This document shows positions 24,732 to 32,808 of a stretch of 53,997 bases of DNA, piece after piece. This stretch comes from CAZLMW01 sp964560875. Lineage in GTDB: Bacteria > Myxococcota_A > UBA9042. How positions within the stretch are numbered: position 1 is the first letter of the stretch; each line of letters starts with the position of its first letter. Below the pieces are notes generated by a model that did no database searches, was not told where the DNA came from, and saw only the letters and a list, made by a program, of their open reading frames with translations. The DNA lies in the NCBI GenBank assembly GCA_964560875.1, contig CAZLMW010000050.1:1-53997 (forward strand). Direction: 5' to 3'. Both the position numbers and the translations under genes were made by a program.

Positions 24732-25811
24732 ATGAGCCATCGCGCCACTGCCATCTTGTGCGCCGTCGCCATCGCGCTGTCTGCGTGCGACTCGTCATCA
24801 GGCGGCGCGCCGTTCGGGCTCGACGAACACACCGCGAACGTCGCTGACGAGGCGTGGTGGGGAGCCGTCGTGCCCACCGACGATGTTCCGTACGACGACG
24901 CGATCGCCGAGGTCTTCGCCAACCGCGCCACCTCGCTGGCCGAGAGCTGCAAGTCATGGGCGGGGTTTGTCGTCCACGATGGCGATCTCGTCCATGTCAC
25001 CACGTCGGGAACGGACGGACCGCGCGAGCCCGTGCTGCTCGCCTCCGTCAGCAAGACCGTGATTGTCGTGCTCGCGCTGCGCCTTGCCGCCGCCGGCACG
25101 CTGGATCTCGATCGACCGATCATGGAGATCTTCGCAGCCAATGCCGCGCTCCACGAGCGGTACGCCTACATGCTCGAGGAAAGCCACCAGCAAGCGGTCA
25201 CAGCGCGGCTGCTCCTCGCCCACCGCAGCGGGCTGGCACCGAACGGCTCGTTTGGTGCCAAGGGACTGTGCGTCGCCCCACCCGACACCGTCTCGGTCTA
25301 CTCCAACCTCGGCTACCACGTCCTCTTCGATGTGCTGCGCGAGGTCAGTGGCCAAACCCTCCCCGAGCTGCTGCGCCGCGAATTGACCACGCCCACCGGT
25401 ATCGAGGGCTTCGATTTCCCCGACAGTCGCTACGCTGCGGCCACTTTTGGCCGGGCCAGCCCGTTGGCGATGGCCCGCATGATCCGACTGCTCGTCAGTG
25501 GTGGCCTCGTTTCCGCCCCGACATGGCCCGACGACGTCCTGCACATCTACGGCGGCATGATCGGGCTGGGATTTCAGGTCCAGCACATCGGCGACGAACG
25601 CATCGCCATGCAGGAGGGGGTGTGGGACCAGACGCGCAACAGCCTGTCGATATGGGACCGAAGACGTGACGCTGCAGCGCTGTTTTGCACGGCCGCCCCG
25701 CAGCGCAAACCGCCGACAGACATGCGCAATACGTCATGGCTCATCATGCACGACGTCCGCGCTCTGCCGTCGACGGACGCATCACCCAGCACGCCGAATA
25801 AACCGCGCTGA
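24732..25811 (+). CDS. Serine hydrolase, beta-lactamase/class C PBP family lipoprotein
   Basis: 359 aa. The signal peptide has lipobox ALSA-C (Cys 19). The catalytic domain shows S-V-S-K at about residues 105-108 (nucleophile and Lys), then LLLAHRSG typical of the family, and a YSN triad residue motif in VYSNLGYHVL. The third motif (HTG/KTG) is not clear: the C-terminal third reads GLGFQVQHIGDER instead. Such proteins act as esterases or D-Ala-D-Ala carboxypeptidases in the periplasm. ATG at 24732 has GGGGAGG upstream. The product is probably anchored in the outer membrane; substrate unknown. Confidence 0.85.
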   Translation: MSHRATAILCAVAIALSACDSSSGGAPFGLDEHTANVADEAWWGAVVPTDDVPYDDAIAEVFANRATSLAESCKSWAGFVVHDGDLVHVTTSGTDGPREPVLLASVSKTVIVVLALRLAAAGTLDLDRPIMEIFAANAALHERYAYMLEESHQQAVTARLLLAHRSGLAPNGSFGAKGLCVAPPDTVSVYSNLGYHVLFDVLREVSGQTLPELLRRELTTPTGIEGFDFPDSRYAAATFGRASPLAMARMIRLLVSGGLVSAPTWPDDVLHIYGGMIGLGFQVQHIGDERIAMQEGVWDQTRNSLSIWDRRRDAAALFCTAAPQRKPPTDMRNTSWLIMHDVRALPSTDASPSTPNKPR

Positions 25812-25874
25812 CCCGCCCCCAACGGTGTTCTCCGACCACTTGTCGCGGCGCGTAGTCGGTCATAGGGTCACCGC

Positions 25875-26255
25875 ATGAAACAGCACTACAAGGCCCGCTG
25901 CCATTGCGGCAACGTCCGCTTTTCGTTCTTCAGCGAGCCGTTCACGCAGGGCAAGCGCTGCAATTGTTCGATCTGCCGCCGCAAGGGCGCCGTGATGTCC
26001 GCGCACTACATCAAGCCCGAAGATTTCGAGCCGATCGCCGACCTCAGCGTGTGCACCGACTACCGGTGGAACGACAAGATGGTCAATCACCTGTTCTGCA
26101 AGACCTGCGGCATCTACCCGTATCACGGCGACGCGAGCTTCGGTTATCGCGTCAATCTCGGCTGTGTCGAAGGCCTGGACGTGCTCGGGCTCGAAATCAT
26201 CGTGTTCGATGGGGCGTCGATGCCGCTGGCGGGCGATGCCGAAACAGTCGAATGA
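25875..26255 (+). CDS. GFA-domain protein (glutathione-dependent formaldehyde-activating fold)
   Basis: A 126-aa zinc protein of the GFA/CENP-V fold. Cys motifs are CHCGNVRF at about residues 9-16, CNCSICRRKG around 34-43 and FCKTCGI around 74-80, matching the two zinc sites of the family. Complete and of usual length. Family members include S-hydroxymethyl-glutathione synthase, but most have unknown function, so no reaction is claimed. Convergent with the small Cys-rich lipoprotein gene 36 bases away. Confidence 0.88.
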   Translation: MKQHYKARCHCGNVRFSFFSEPFTQGKRCNCSICRRKGAVMSAHYIKPEDFEPIADLSVCTDYRWNDKMVNHLFCKTCGIYPYHGDASFGYRVNLGCVEGLDVLGLEIIVFDGASMPLAGDAETVE

Positions 26256-26260
26256 CGGCC

Positions 26261-26284
26261 CGACATAGCTGAAAATCGCTGTCG
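26261..26284. terminator. Hairpin between convergent genes
   Basis: CGACA and AGC pair with GCT and TGTCG around an eight-base loop, with one bulged T at 26266. It sits in the 36-base gap between the GFA-fold gene and the opposite lipoprotein gene, so it may serve both strands. No clear T-run. Confidence 0.35.
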
Positions 26285-26291
26285 CCCGTGC

Positions 26292-26846
26292 TCAGTCGCA
26301 CTTGCCCTTCTTGCACTTGTCGCCCTTTTTGCACTTGTTGAAGCACTTGCCGCAGTGGTTCTTGTTCGACTTGATGCTCACGCAGATGCCGTTGCACAGC
26401 TCCTGGTCCTTCTTGCATTCGGGCGGAACATACGTGTCTTTGGGCGGTACGTACGTGTCCTTGGGCGGTACGTACGTGTCCTTGGGCGGTACGTACGTGT
26501 CTTCCTCGCGCAGAACGAAGGTGTCCTTCGGCGGTACGTTGGTGTCCATGGGAGCAACGTTGGTGTCTTTGGCCGCGACGGATGCGTCCTTCTGCGGGGC
26601 GCCGCCATCGCTGCCGGCCGCGTCCTGGGTAGCCGGTTTGGTGTCGGCCGACGCAGCGTTGCCGTCGGTTCCGTTCGCGCCTGCATCCGTTGGCGTGGTT
26701 GCATCTGAGAGCCCCGCCGCGTCGGTCGCGCCGTCCTGTTCAGACGCGAAGATCTTGGCTTCGGGCATCGGTGCCGTGCAAGACACATACACCAGCGCCG
26801 TGAGCGACGAGGCCAACAACTGCGGGGCGAAGCGGCGAGCGACCAT
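26292..26846 (-). CDS. Small Cys-rich lipoprotein with DTYVPPK repeats, 184 aa
   Basis: Signal peptide with lipobox VYVS-C (Cys 23). An Ala/Asp/Thr-rich linker leads to four tandem DTYVPPK units (21-bp repeats, DNA about 26426-26502) preceded by related DTNVAPM and DTFV units. The C-terminal 55 residues contain about ten Cys in the pattern ELCNGICVSIKSNKNHCGKC and CKKGDKCKKGKC, a stigma/Myxo Cys-cluster type that probably forms disulfides. Last gene behind the TPR protein and kinase on the same strand (10-base gap to the TPR gene). Likely extracellular; no enzymatic motif. Confidence 0.8.
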   Translation of the reverse strand: MVARRFAPQLLASSLTALVYVSCTAPMPEAKIFASEQDGATDAAGLSDATTPTDAGANGTDGNAASADTKPATQDAAGSDGGAPQKDASVAAKDTNVAPMDTNVPPKDTFVLREEDTYVPPKDTYVPPKDTYVPPKDTYVPPECKKDQELCNGICVSIKSNKNHCGKCFNKCKKGDKCKKGKCD

Positions 26847-26856
26847 GCGATAATCC

Positions 26857-27582
26857 TCAGAATGCCAGGCGGACTTTCAGACCACGCGCGGCTGGGACAA
26901 CCTGCCAACCCACCTCGTCGGGGTCGGGCGTGCGGCGGGTCCACATCCAGGCGCCGACGCCGGTCAGCGCCGCCCCCACTCCGGTCAGCGCCCAAGACAG
27001 GACAATGCGGTTGTTGGCGCTCTCTCGCCGCTCGATGGCTTGCGTGTAGGAAAGCGACGTGACGGGCGTGTCGACGGTGTGGCCAGCCAGCTCGGTGTCG
27101 AGGTCAGCATTGTCGCTTGCCGCGAGCGCGTAGATGATCCCCGCGGCGAGCAACGTGACGCCTCCGCCACCGAGCACCACAAGCGCGGACGTTCGCGACT
27201 CCGCGGCGTCTGCTTGTTTGCGCGATGCACTCGCGGCCTGCAGGCGCGCGAGGTGGGCACGGGCCTTGACGGCGTGCCGGGAGTCGGCGGGCGCGAGCTC
27301 CAGGAAGAGCTTGTACAGCGATTGCGCCGATTGCGACCGACCGGCTTTGTCCTGTGAGCGCGCGGCGCCGTAGAGATAGACCGGGCGCCGCGGATCGAGT
27401 TTGTAGGCCCGGCGGTAGAAGTCGGTGGCTTTGGCGTACTCGCCGAGCTTGTACAGGTTGAGCGCCTGCAGGCTCATCTGCGAGGCCTCTTTGCGTTTGG
27501 ACGCGAGCGCGGGGCCGGCAGTAAGCAGCGCCAACACAAGGCAAACAGCGCCGAACAGCACGCGGCCGAAGATCCTGTTCAC
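26857..27582 (-). CDS. Membrane protein with signal sequence and TPR repeats
   Basis: About 241 aa. An N-terminal hydrophobic helix and likely signal cleavage after PALA precede two or three TPR-like helical pairs (residues 35-120; NLYKLGEYAKATDFYRRAYK is a classic repeat). Two more hydrophobic helices follow (about 140-160 and 195-215). TPRs bind other proteins. GTG at 27582 was chosen because the upstream frame is a Pro/Arg shadow; the ribosome site is weak. It lies 43 bases after the kinase gene and just before a Cys-rich lipoprotein gene, an order common in myxobacterial kinase clusters. Confidence 0.78.
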   Translation of the reverse strand: MNRIFGRVLFGAVCLVLALLTAGPALASKRKEASQMSLQALNLYKLGEYAKATDFYRRAYKLDPRRPVYLYGAARSQDKAGRSQSAQSLYKLFLELAPADSRHAVKARAHLARLQAASASRKQADAAESRTSALVVLGGGGVTLLAAGIIYALAASDNADLDTELAGHTVDTPVTSLSYTQAIERRESANNRIVLSWALTGVGAALTGVGAWMWTRRTPDPDEVGWQVVPAARGLKVRLAF

Positions 27583-27625
27583 TACATCTCGCCGGCCGCG
27601 TCGGACCGCGTCGATTTGCGGCCGG

Positions 27626-29584
27626 TCAGTCCGGCAGATACGGGGCGTCGTCGGCCGGCTTGCGGCGTTTGCGCGGCTTGGATTTGGGTTTGGGCTTGGC
27701 CTTGCGCGGCTTGGCGACGACCGGGCGTTTGCGAACGGGAGGCTTGCGCTTGACGGCACCTGGACGGGTCGGCTTGGCAGCCGCTGCGGGCTTGGGAGCA
27801 GGGATCGGCGACGGCTTGGCGGTCGCGGCAGCGCTGGCGTCAGTGCCCTCATCGCCTGTCGGTCCCCCATCCTGGCTGGCTCCATCCGGTTGCCCACGCG
27901 ACTCTACACCGCCGCTGTCGGGGTGATCGTCTGTCTGCGTGTTCCCCGCGTCGGCGGCGGTCGCGGACCCAACGTTTTCCGACGCCGCGGCGGGCTTGGT
28001 ATTGGACGATACCGTCGGCACGGCCTTGGGTCCAAGACTCGCACCTTTCGCCTTCTCGGCACCGCCCGCGTCGTCACCACCAGCGAAGAACAGCGCGGAG
28101 GCTGCGCCGAGTCCGAGCACACTCGCCGCCAGCAGCGCTGCGATCAGCGGTTTTCGGCGCGGCCGTTCAGCGCCGCGCGCCGGGGCTTGCGCTCCACCTG
28201 TTGGGGGATCGATCGACGAAGTCACCGACGGCGGGGTCTTCGCCGCTTTTGAGTGTGGCTGCGCGAGGGCCGGGACGTGCACGGTCGCCGGTTTGGCGGG
28301 AGGGGCGAAGTCGGGCGCTTCATGCGTGGGCTGGCTATAGGGCCGAAGCTTGCGAGGCACGACGGGGGTCGTCTCGATCGCGTCGGCCATGTCGGCGCGG
28401 GACGGCCCGTTCTCGGCGAACGGTGCGTCGCTAGCGGTCGGTGCGTTGACGCTCGAGCTGCCGAACGCCGCGCCGGGCTCGGGGACCTTGAGGTACGCGT
28501 CGGTGACCAGTCCAGGCACGCTGCCGCGGATTCGAGACAGCTGTTTGCGCAATTCGCGCGCGTCTTTGCTGCGGTCAGTCGGCTCTTTGGCCAGGTTCTT
28601 CATCACCAGCGACGCGAACGAGTCGTCGAGCAACGTGGTGGCGTGTTGGCGCACGTCTGGCGGGAGCGCCTGCACGTGCATCATCATCATTTGCAGCGGT
28701 GTGTCCGGGTTGAAAACGAGCCGGCCGGTCACGCACACGAACATCATCGCGGCCAGCGCGTAGATATCGCTGCGGCCATCGAGCGGCTTGCCCATGCACT
28801 GCTCGGGGCTCATGAAACCCGGCGTTCCGACCGCGCGACCGTCCTGGGTCAGCCCGGATCCCTGGGCGCGAACGATGCCGAAGTCGAGCACCTTGACGAC
28901 CGGGTCGCCGGCGACCTGGGTCAGCATGATGTTGCCGGGCTTGAGATCGCGGTGAACCAAGCCTTTTTCGTGCGCTTCGGCGAGGCTGCCGAGGATGGCG
29001 ACGGCGATGTCGATCGTCTCGCCCTGGGTGAGCACCGTCCCGGCCGCCTCACGGTCAATCAGCAGCTTCTCGAGGGTGATGCCGTCGAGGCGCTCCATGG
29101 CGATGAAAAACGCGCCGTTTTCGGTCTGTCCGACGTCGAAAACGCGCACAGTGTTGGCGTGACGCAGGTTCGCGGTGACCTGCGCTTCCCGGTAGAAGCG
29201 ACGGACGTGGGTGTCGGCCTTCTCTTTGGGCCCCGAACCATCGCCGAGCAGGAGCTTGATCGCGACCGGCTGCTTCGTGGTCACGTGGACCGCGCCGTAA
29301 ACGGCTCCGAACGCCCCGCGGCCCAGCACATCGATAACGCGGTACCGGTCGGCGATGACGTCGCCGGCCTTGAGCTCGATCGTCGGCACCTCGAGCGTCG
29401 TGCGCATCAGCGTACGCGTCGAACACTCCGGGCAATCCTGCGTGTCGGAAACCGCGCCGCAAGAAGGACAATAACGTGACGGATCAGCGGCGCTCAGGTT
29501 CGGCTCCAAGAGGCGTGAGGGACTACGGGGTCGGCCGCTCCGCCTTGATCTGCGAAGGTGCACCGAACCCAAGGGCGCCGTCAA
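27626..29584 (-). CDS. Ser/Thr protein kinase with N-terminal zinc ribbon and C-terminal tail
   Basis: 652 aa from the longest start. A zinc ribbon (YCPSCG..CPEC) at residues 38-54 precedes a Hanks-type kinase: Gly loop GRGAFGAVY (88-96), VAIK Lys (110), HRDLKPGN catalytic loop, DFG, and APE-like SPEQ. A Pro/Ala-rich linker then leads to one transmembrane helix (about 480-505) and an extracytoplasmic Pro/Lys/Ala tail ending in basic repeats. Cytosolic kinase, membrane-anchored, with no sensor-domain fold recognised. The start is unsure: the TTG at 29584, a GTG at 29572 or a TTG at 29509 just before the ribbon are all possible. Operon with the TPR and Cys-rich lipoprotein genes. Confidence 0.9.
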   Translation of the reverse strand: MTAPLGSVHLRRSRRSGRPRSPSRLLEPNLSAADPSRYCPSCGAVSDTQDCPECSTRTLMRTTLEVPTIELKAGDVIADRYRVIDVLGRGAFGAVYGAVHVTTKQPVAIKLLLGDGSGPKEKADTHVRRFYREAQVTANLRHANTVRVFDVGQTENGAFFIAMERLDGITLEKLLIDREAAGTVLTQGETIDIAVAILGSLAEAHEKGLVHRDLKPGNIMLTQVAGDPVVKVLDFGIVRAQGSGLTQDGRAVGTPGFMSPEQCMGKPLDGRSDIYALAAMMFVCVTGRLVFNPDTPLQMMMMHVQALPPDVRQHATTLLDDSFASLVMKNLAKEPTDRSKDARELRKQLSRIRGSVPGLVTDAYLKVPEPGAAFGSSSVNAPTASDAPFAENGPSRADMADAIETTPVVPRKLRPYSQPTHEAPDFAPPAKPATVHVPALAQPHSKAAKTPPSVTSSIDPPTGGAQAPARGAERPRRKPLIAALLAASVLGLGAASALFFAGGDDAGGAEKAKGASLGPKAVPTVSSNTKPAAASENVGSATAADAGNTQTDDHPDSGGVESRGQPDGASQDGGPTGDEGTDASAAATAKPSPIPAPKPAAAAKPTRPGAVKRKPPVRKRPVVAKPRKAKPKPKSKPRKRRKPADDAPYLPD

Positions 29585-29649
29585 AAACAGCCTCGATCAT
29601 CGTCGCGTCCACGCGGACGCCACGATGGGCCCGGAAGTTGTTTCGTTGA

Positions 29650-29693
29650 GGGGCCGGCGCCCGGCCCCTGGTGCCGAAAAAGTGTCATTTTTC
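29650..29693. other. Two adjacent inverted repeats between divergent genes
   Basis: GGGGCCGG-CGC-CCGGCCCC (29650-29668) is followed by GAAAAA-GTGTCA-TTTTTC (29676-29693). They lie in the 229-base space between the kinase gene (minus) and the gene at 29814 (plus), upstream of both. The position argues for regulation rather than termination. Confidence 0.45.
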
Positions 29694-29813
29694 ACCACCT
29701 TCCCACAGCGTGCGGCGCACTTGCGCCTTGCGTCCCTCGCGCTTCGGCTCGGTCCGTAGACGATTGGATCATCGCCGGCATCCAAACACGTGGGCACAAT
29801 TGATCGCGCGTGA

Positions 29814-30572
29814 GTGATGCTGCCGGCGACGGGCACGGCTGGCTGGCGCTTGGGGATTGATGCACCATTCGAAGCGGCCGCGAGAGGTCCGTTTGCAGGC
29901 GGCGATGAGGTCTGGGTGAAGGTAGCAGCGGCATCGGCAGCAGGTGTGATCACGGTCGCGGTCCTCGTTTGGGCGGGGATGCCCGGCCCGCGGGATGGAG
30001 CCGAATCGGCCGAGGACGTCCCGACGCTCGAAGCCGCGCCAGAGCCAACCCAACCCACTGCGGCTCCATCCGCCAAGCCGCCCGCGCCACCGGTCGCAGC
30101 TCCCGCCCCCACTGCGGCGCCACCACCGCCAGCGCCGCCGGTCGCGGTGATGGAAGCGCCCGAGATGCCACCTCCGGTTGAGCCGCCGGCCAGCGCGCGC
30201 CACGACGGTCCTCTCGGTGCACACGCCGACTACAGCATCGCCAGCCAGTTCCTCGAAGACGCGCGCGAGCAAAAGGACCGCCTCGTCGCCGAGGAGTTGC
30301 CGCAGTGGCGCATATCCGATGCCGAAGGAGCGCAGGCGGTCCACGCGATAACCGTCGCGATGAACCAGGCCAAAGACGCGACGATGCGGATGCTCGATGG
30401 CGCCATGGGGCCCGATGAGTGGCGCAAGCGCATCGAGCAGGTCGATGGCGAATTGAAGGCGTCGATCACCCGTGACCTGGGCAAGCGGCATCTTCCCGGC
30501 CTCGAGCGGCTCAAGGCGCGTTTGTTCCGGACAACGCCGGCGCCGCTGCGGAATCTGTACTTGGCGCCCTGA
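29814..30572 (+). CDS. Membrane-anchored protein with Pro/Ala linker, unknown C-terminal domain
   Basis: 252 aa. One transmembrane helix (about residues 36-56) is followed by a long Ala/Pro-rich linker (80-130) and a helical, charged domain (140-245) containing DYSIASQFLEDAREQ, MNQAKDATMRMLDGAM and GELKASITRDLG. Looks like a periplasmic helical bundle tethered to the membrane. Start codons GTG 29814 or ATG 29817 are equivalent in practice. Divergent from the kinase gene. No family recognised. Confidence 0.65.
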   Translation: MMLPATGTAGWRLGIDAPFEAAARGPFAGGDEVWVKVAAASAAGVITVAVLVWAGMPGPRDGAESAEDVPTLEAAPEPTQPTAAPSAKPPAPPVAAPAPTAAPPPPAPPVAVMEAPEMPPPVEPPASARHDGPLGAHADYSIASQFLEDAREQKDRLVAEELPQWRISDAEGAQAVHAITVAMNQAKDATMRMLDGAMGPDEWRKRIEQVDGELKASITRDLGKRHLPGLERLKARLFRTTPAPLRNLYLAP

Positions 30573-30629
30573 CCGTCACGTCGCGGCCCCGATGCAGACA
30601 AAACCGCCGGACTGGGCCACTCTTTCGCG

Positions 30630-31766
30630 GTGATTTACCTCGACCACAACGCCAGCGCGCCGCTTTTGCCCGAGGTCTTCGCGGCGATGCGACCGTTCCT
30701 CGAGGGGTTGGCGGCCAACGCGTCGAGCCTGCATGGACCGGGCCGCCGTGCGCGTGCTGCTATTGATTGCGCGCGGGAAAAGGTGGCCGCGCTGATCGGC
30801 GCAGACGCGACCGGTGTTCACTTCTGTTCGGGCGGCACCGAGGCGGACGCGTGGGCGTTGCGGTCCGCGTTTCGAGGCGCCACCACAGACCCAGGGACGC
30901 TCGCGATCGGCGCGACGGAGCACCCGGCGATTCGCAATACCGCCGCAGCGCTGACCCGCGACGGCGTCGTGGTCCGCGAATTGCCGGTCGACGGCAGCGG
31001 ACGTTTGGCGCCCTTCACGCTGGCCAGCGACACCGCATTGGTCGCTGTGATGGCCGCCAACAACGAGCTCGGCAACCTCTACGACATCGCCGCCGTGGCC
31101 GACCAGGCGCACGCAGTCGGGGCCCGGATGCACAGCGACCTCGTGCAAGCGGCGGGCAAAATTGCCGTCTCCGTCGCGGCGTGGGGGCTGGATAGCGCCG
31201 CGTTGTCCGCCCACAAGATCGGCGGGCCGCAGGGCGTTGGCGCGCTTTGGATCGCGCCGGGACAGACGCTTGACCCGCTCGTGACCGGCGGTGGCCAGGA
31301 GCGGGGGCTGCGCAGCGGAACCGAAAACGTCGCTGGCATTGTCGGCTTTGGCGCGGCCGCTGAGTTGGCCATGCGTCGGCTCTCGACCGAATCGGCGCGC
31401 CAGGCCGCCCTGCGCGATGAGCTCGCCGCCCGGCTCCTGCAAGGCATTGCCGGTGCCGTCGTGCTCGGTGACGCCGAAAGACGCCTGCCCAACACGCTAT
31501 CGATCGCGGTACCCGGCGTCGCGGGCGAGGCCATGGTGATGCGCCTGGACGCGGTCGGGGTCGCCATCTCGACCGGCAGCGCATGTTCATCCGGGTCGGG
31601 CAAGCCGTCCCCGGTGTTGGTAGCCATGGGCCTTGCCGCGTGGCAGATCAAGGGCGCGCTCCGGTTCAGCCTGGGACCGACTACGACCGCCGCACAAATC
31701 GCCGCTGCGGCCGACCACACCATCGCCGCCGCAAAGGCGCTGCAACGCCTTAGCCAAGGCCTTTGA
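30630..31766 (+). CDS. Cysteine desulfurase (NifS/IscS family)
   Basis: A PLP-dependent enzyme that takes sulfur from cysteine for Fe-S cluster assembly. 378 aa, family-typical. Start MIYLDHNASAPL, then EADAWALRSAF, and SAHKIGGPQGVGAL with the PLP Lys at about residue 195. The catalytic Cys is in STGSACSSGSGK at about residue 320, in a long loop of the group-I type. GTG at 30630 opens the conserved N-terminus. It forms a three-gene unit with the IscU-like scaffold and a radical SAM gene, separate from any visible housekeeping isc/suf operon. Confidence 0.93.
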   Translation: MIYLDHNASAPLLPEVFAAMRPFLEGLAANASSLHGPGRRARAAIDCAREKVAALIGADATGVHFCSGGTEADAWALRSAFRGATTDPGTLAIGATEHPAIRNTAAALTRDGVVVRELPVDGSGRLAPFTLASDTALVAVMAANNELGNLYDIAAVADQAHAVGARMHSDLVQAAGKIAVSVAAWGLDSAALSAHKIGGPQGVGALWIAPGQTLDPLVTGGGQERGLRSGTENVAGIVGFGAAAELAMRRLSTESARQAALRDELAARLLQGIAGAVVLGDAERRLPNTLSIAVPGVAGEAMVMRLDAVGVAISTGSACSSGSGKPSPVLVAMGLAAWQIKGALRFSLGPTTTAAQIAAAADHTIAAAKALQRLSQGL

Positions 31767-31778
31767 GCGAGGACACGC

Positions 31779-32135
31779 ATGTACTCCGCCGAAGCGATGA
31801 ACCACTTCCTCGACCCGCAGCACCCCGGCGTGCTCGAGCCCGCTGACGGCCGCGGCCAAGCGACCAACCACGCGTGCGGCGACACCGTCGTCATGACGCT
31901 GACGGTCGCAGACGGCGCGATCATGGCCGCGCGCTTCTCAAGCCAATCCTGCGCGGGCGGCATCGCTTCGTGCTCCGTGACCGCGCAGTGGGCTCATGGC
32001 AAGTCATTGACCGCGGCCCGCGAGCTCACCGGGGCGGACGTCGCCGGCCTCCTCGGCGGGTTGCCAGACGCCAAGCTGGGGTGCGCCGAGATGGCCGCCG
32101 AAGCGCTCCGCAACGCCGCCGACGACGCGGCCTGA
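31779..32135 (+). CDS. IscU/NifU-N-type Fe-S scaffold protein
   Basis: 118 aa. The three conserved Cys lie in CGDTV (residue 33), SCAGGIASCS (about 57-64) and LGCAEMA (about 102), the usual places for the scaffold ligands. An assembly partner of the desulfurase just upstream (12-base gap) is strongly suggested. ATG at 31779 has GAGGA upstream. The N-terminus is short and the usual LPPVK loop (HscA binding) is missing, as in the NifU-N/SufU-like subset, so it may serve this cassette only. Confidence 0.85.
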   Translation: MYSAEAMNHFLDPQHPGVLEPADGRGQATNHACGDTVVMTLTVADGAIMAARFSSQSCAGGIASCSVTAQWAHGKSLTAARELTGADVAGLLGGLPDAKLGCAEMAAEALRNAADDAA

Positions 32136-32138
32136 CCG

Positions 32139-32808
32139 ATGGTCGCCCTGCGCTTATGCCACTTGCGGCGAGACGCCGGGCTGGCGACCACGCTCGCCGG
32201 AGCCGCCTTTCAACAAGCCGCCGGCGGGGCAGTGGCGCTGCCGCTGAAGCTCACGCTCTGCTTGACGTTCCGCTGCCACCACCGCTGCACGNNNNNNNNN
32301 NNNNNNNNNNNNNNNNNNNNNNNNNNNNNNNNNNNNNNNNNNNNNNNNNNNNNNNNNNNNNNNNNNNNNNNNNNNNNNNNNNNNNNNNNNNGACGCGCAA
32401 CCCGCGCCGGCCGCCGAGCTCGCCAGCGCCATGGCCGCCTTTGCCGCCGCCAAGGGCCTGCCAGGCGACCCCATCGAGGCCATCGAATGGGCGTACCTGC
32501 GCCTTGTGCCCGAGCATCTGCGAACCGGCCGTTCGCCCATCGCGTGCCGATCCGGAGAGCTCTCCGCATACATCGCACCCGACGGACAGGTGCACGCCTG
32601 CACAATCGACGACCGCGCTATCGGCCACCTCGGCGACCACGGCTTCCGACTCGACGAACTATGGCGTCATCCGCGACGCGCCGCCCTCCTGCGGGAGATC
32701 CGCGCCGACCGATGCACCGGCTGCTGGACCCCATGCGAGGCATACCAAACCCTGCTGGCGTCCCCGGCCGCAACCCTGCGACATGGGTTTGGCGGAGCGC
32801 GGCTATAG
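32139..32808 (+). CDS. Radical SAM/SPASM-like protein, interrupted by assembly gap
   Basis: Starts three bases after the scaffold gene. The N-terminal part reads LKLTLCLTFRCHHRCT, the first two Cys of the CxxxCxxC Fe-S/SAM motif; the third Cys falls in the 100-N gap. After the gap the coding frame shifts relative to the start, as expected if the gap length is a placeholder. The C-terminal part has IACRSGELSAYIAPDG, VHACTIDDRAIGHLG and CTGCWTPCEAYQ, a SPASM-type auxiliary Fe-S region. The real gene is therefore longer than shown. Substrate unknown: such proteins modify peptides, sugars or cofactors. Its 3' end shares the six bases CTATAG with the stop of the opposite epimerase gene. Confidence 0.82.
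32292..32391. other. Assembly gap (100 N)
   Basis: A run of exactly 100 undetermined bases, a common placeholder for a scaffold join of unknown length. It lies inside the radical SAM gene and removes its third Fe-S Cys. Confidence 0.95.

Noticed and set aside
32292..32391. Gene break at the N run as a real frameshift
   Set aside because: The 100-N length is a placeholder, so the frame change across it has no biological meaning.
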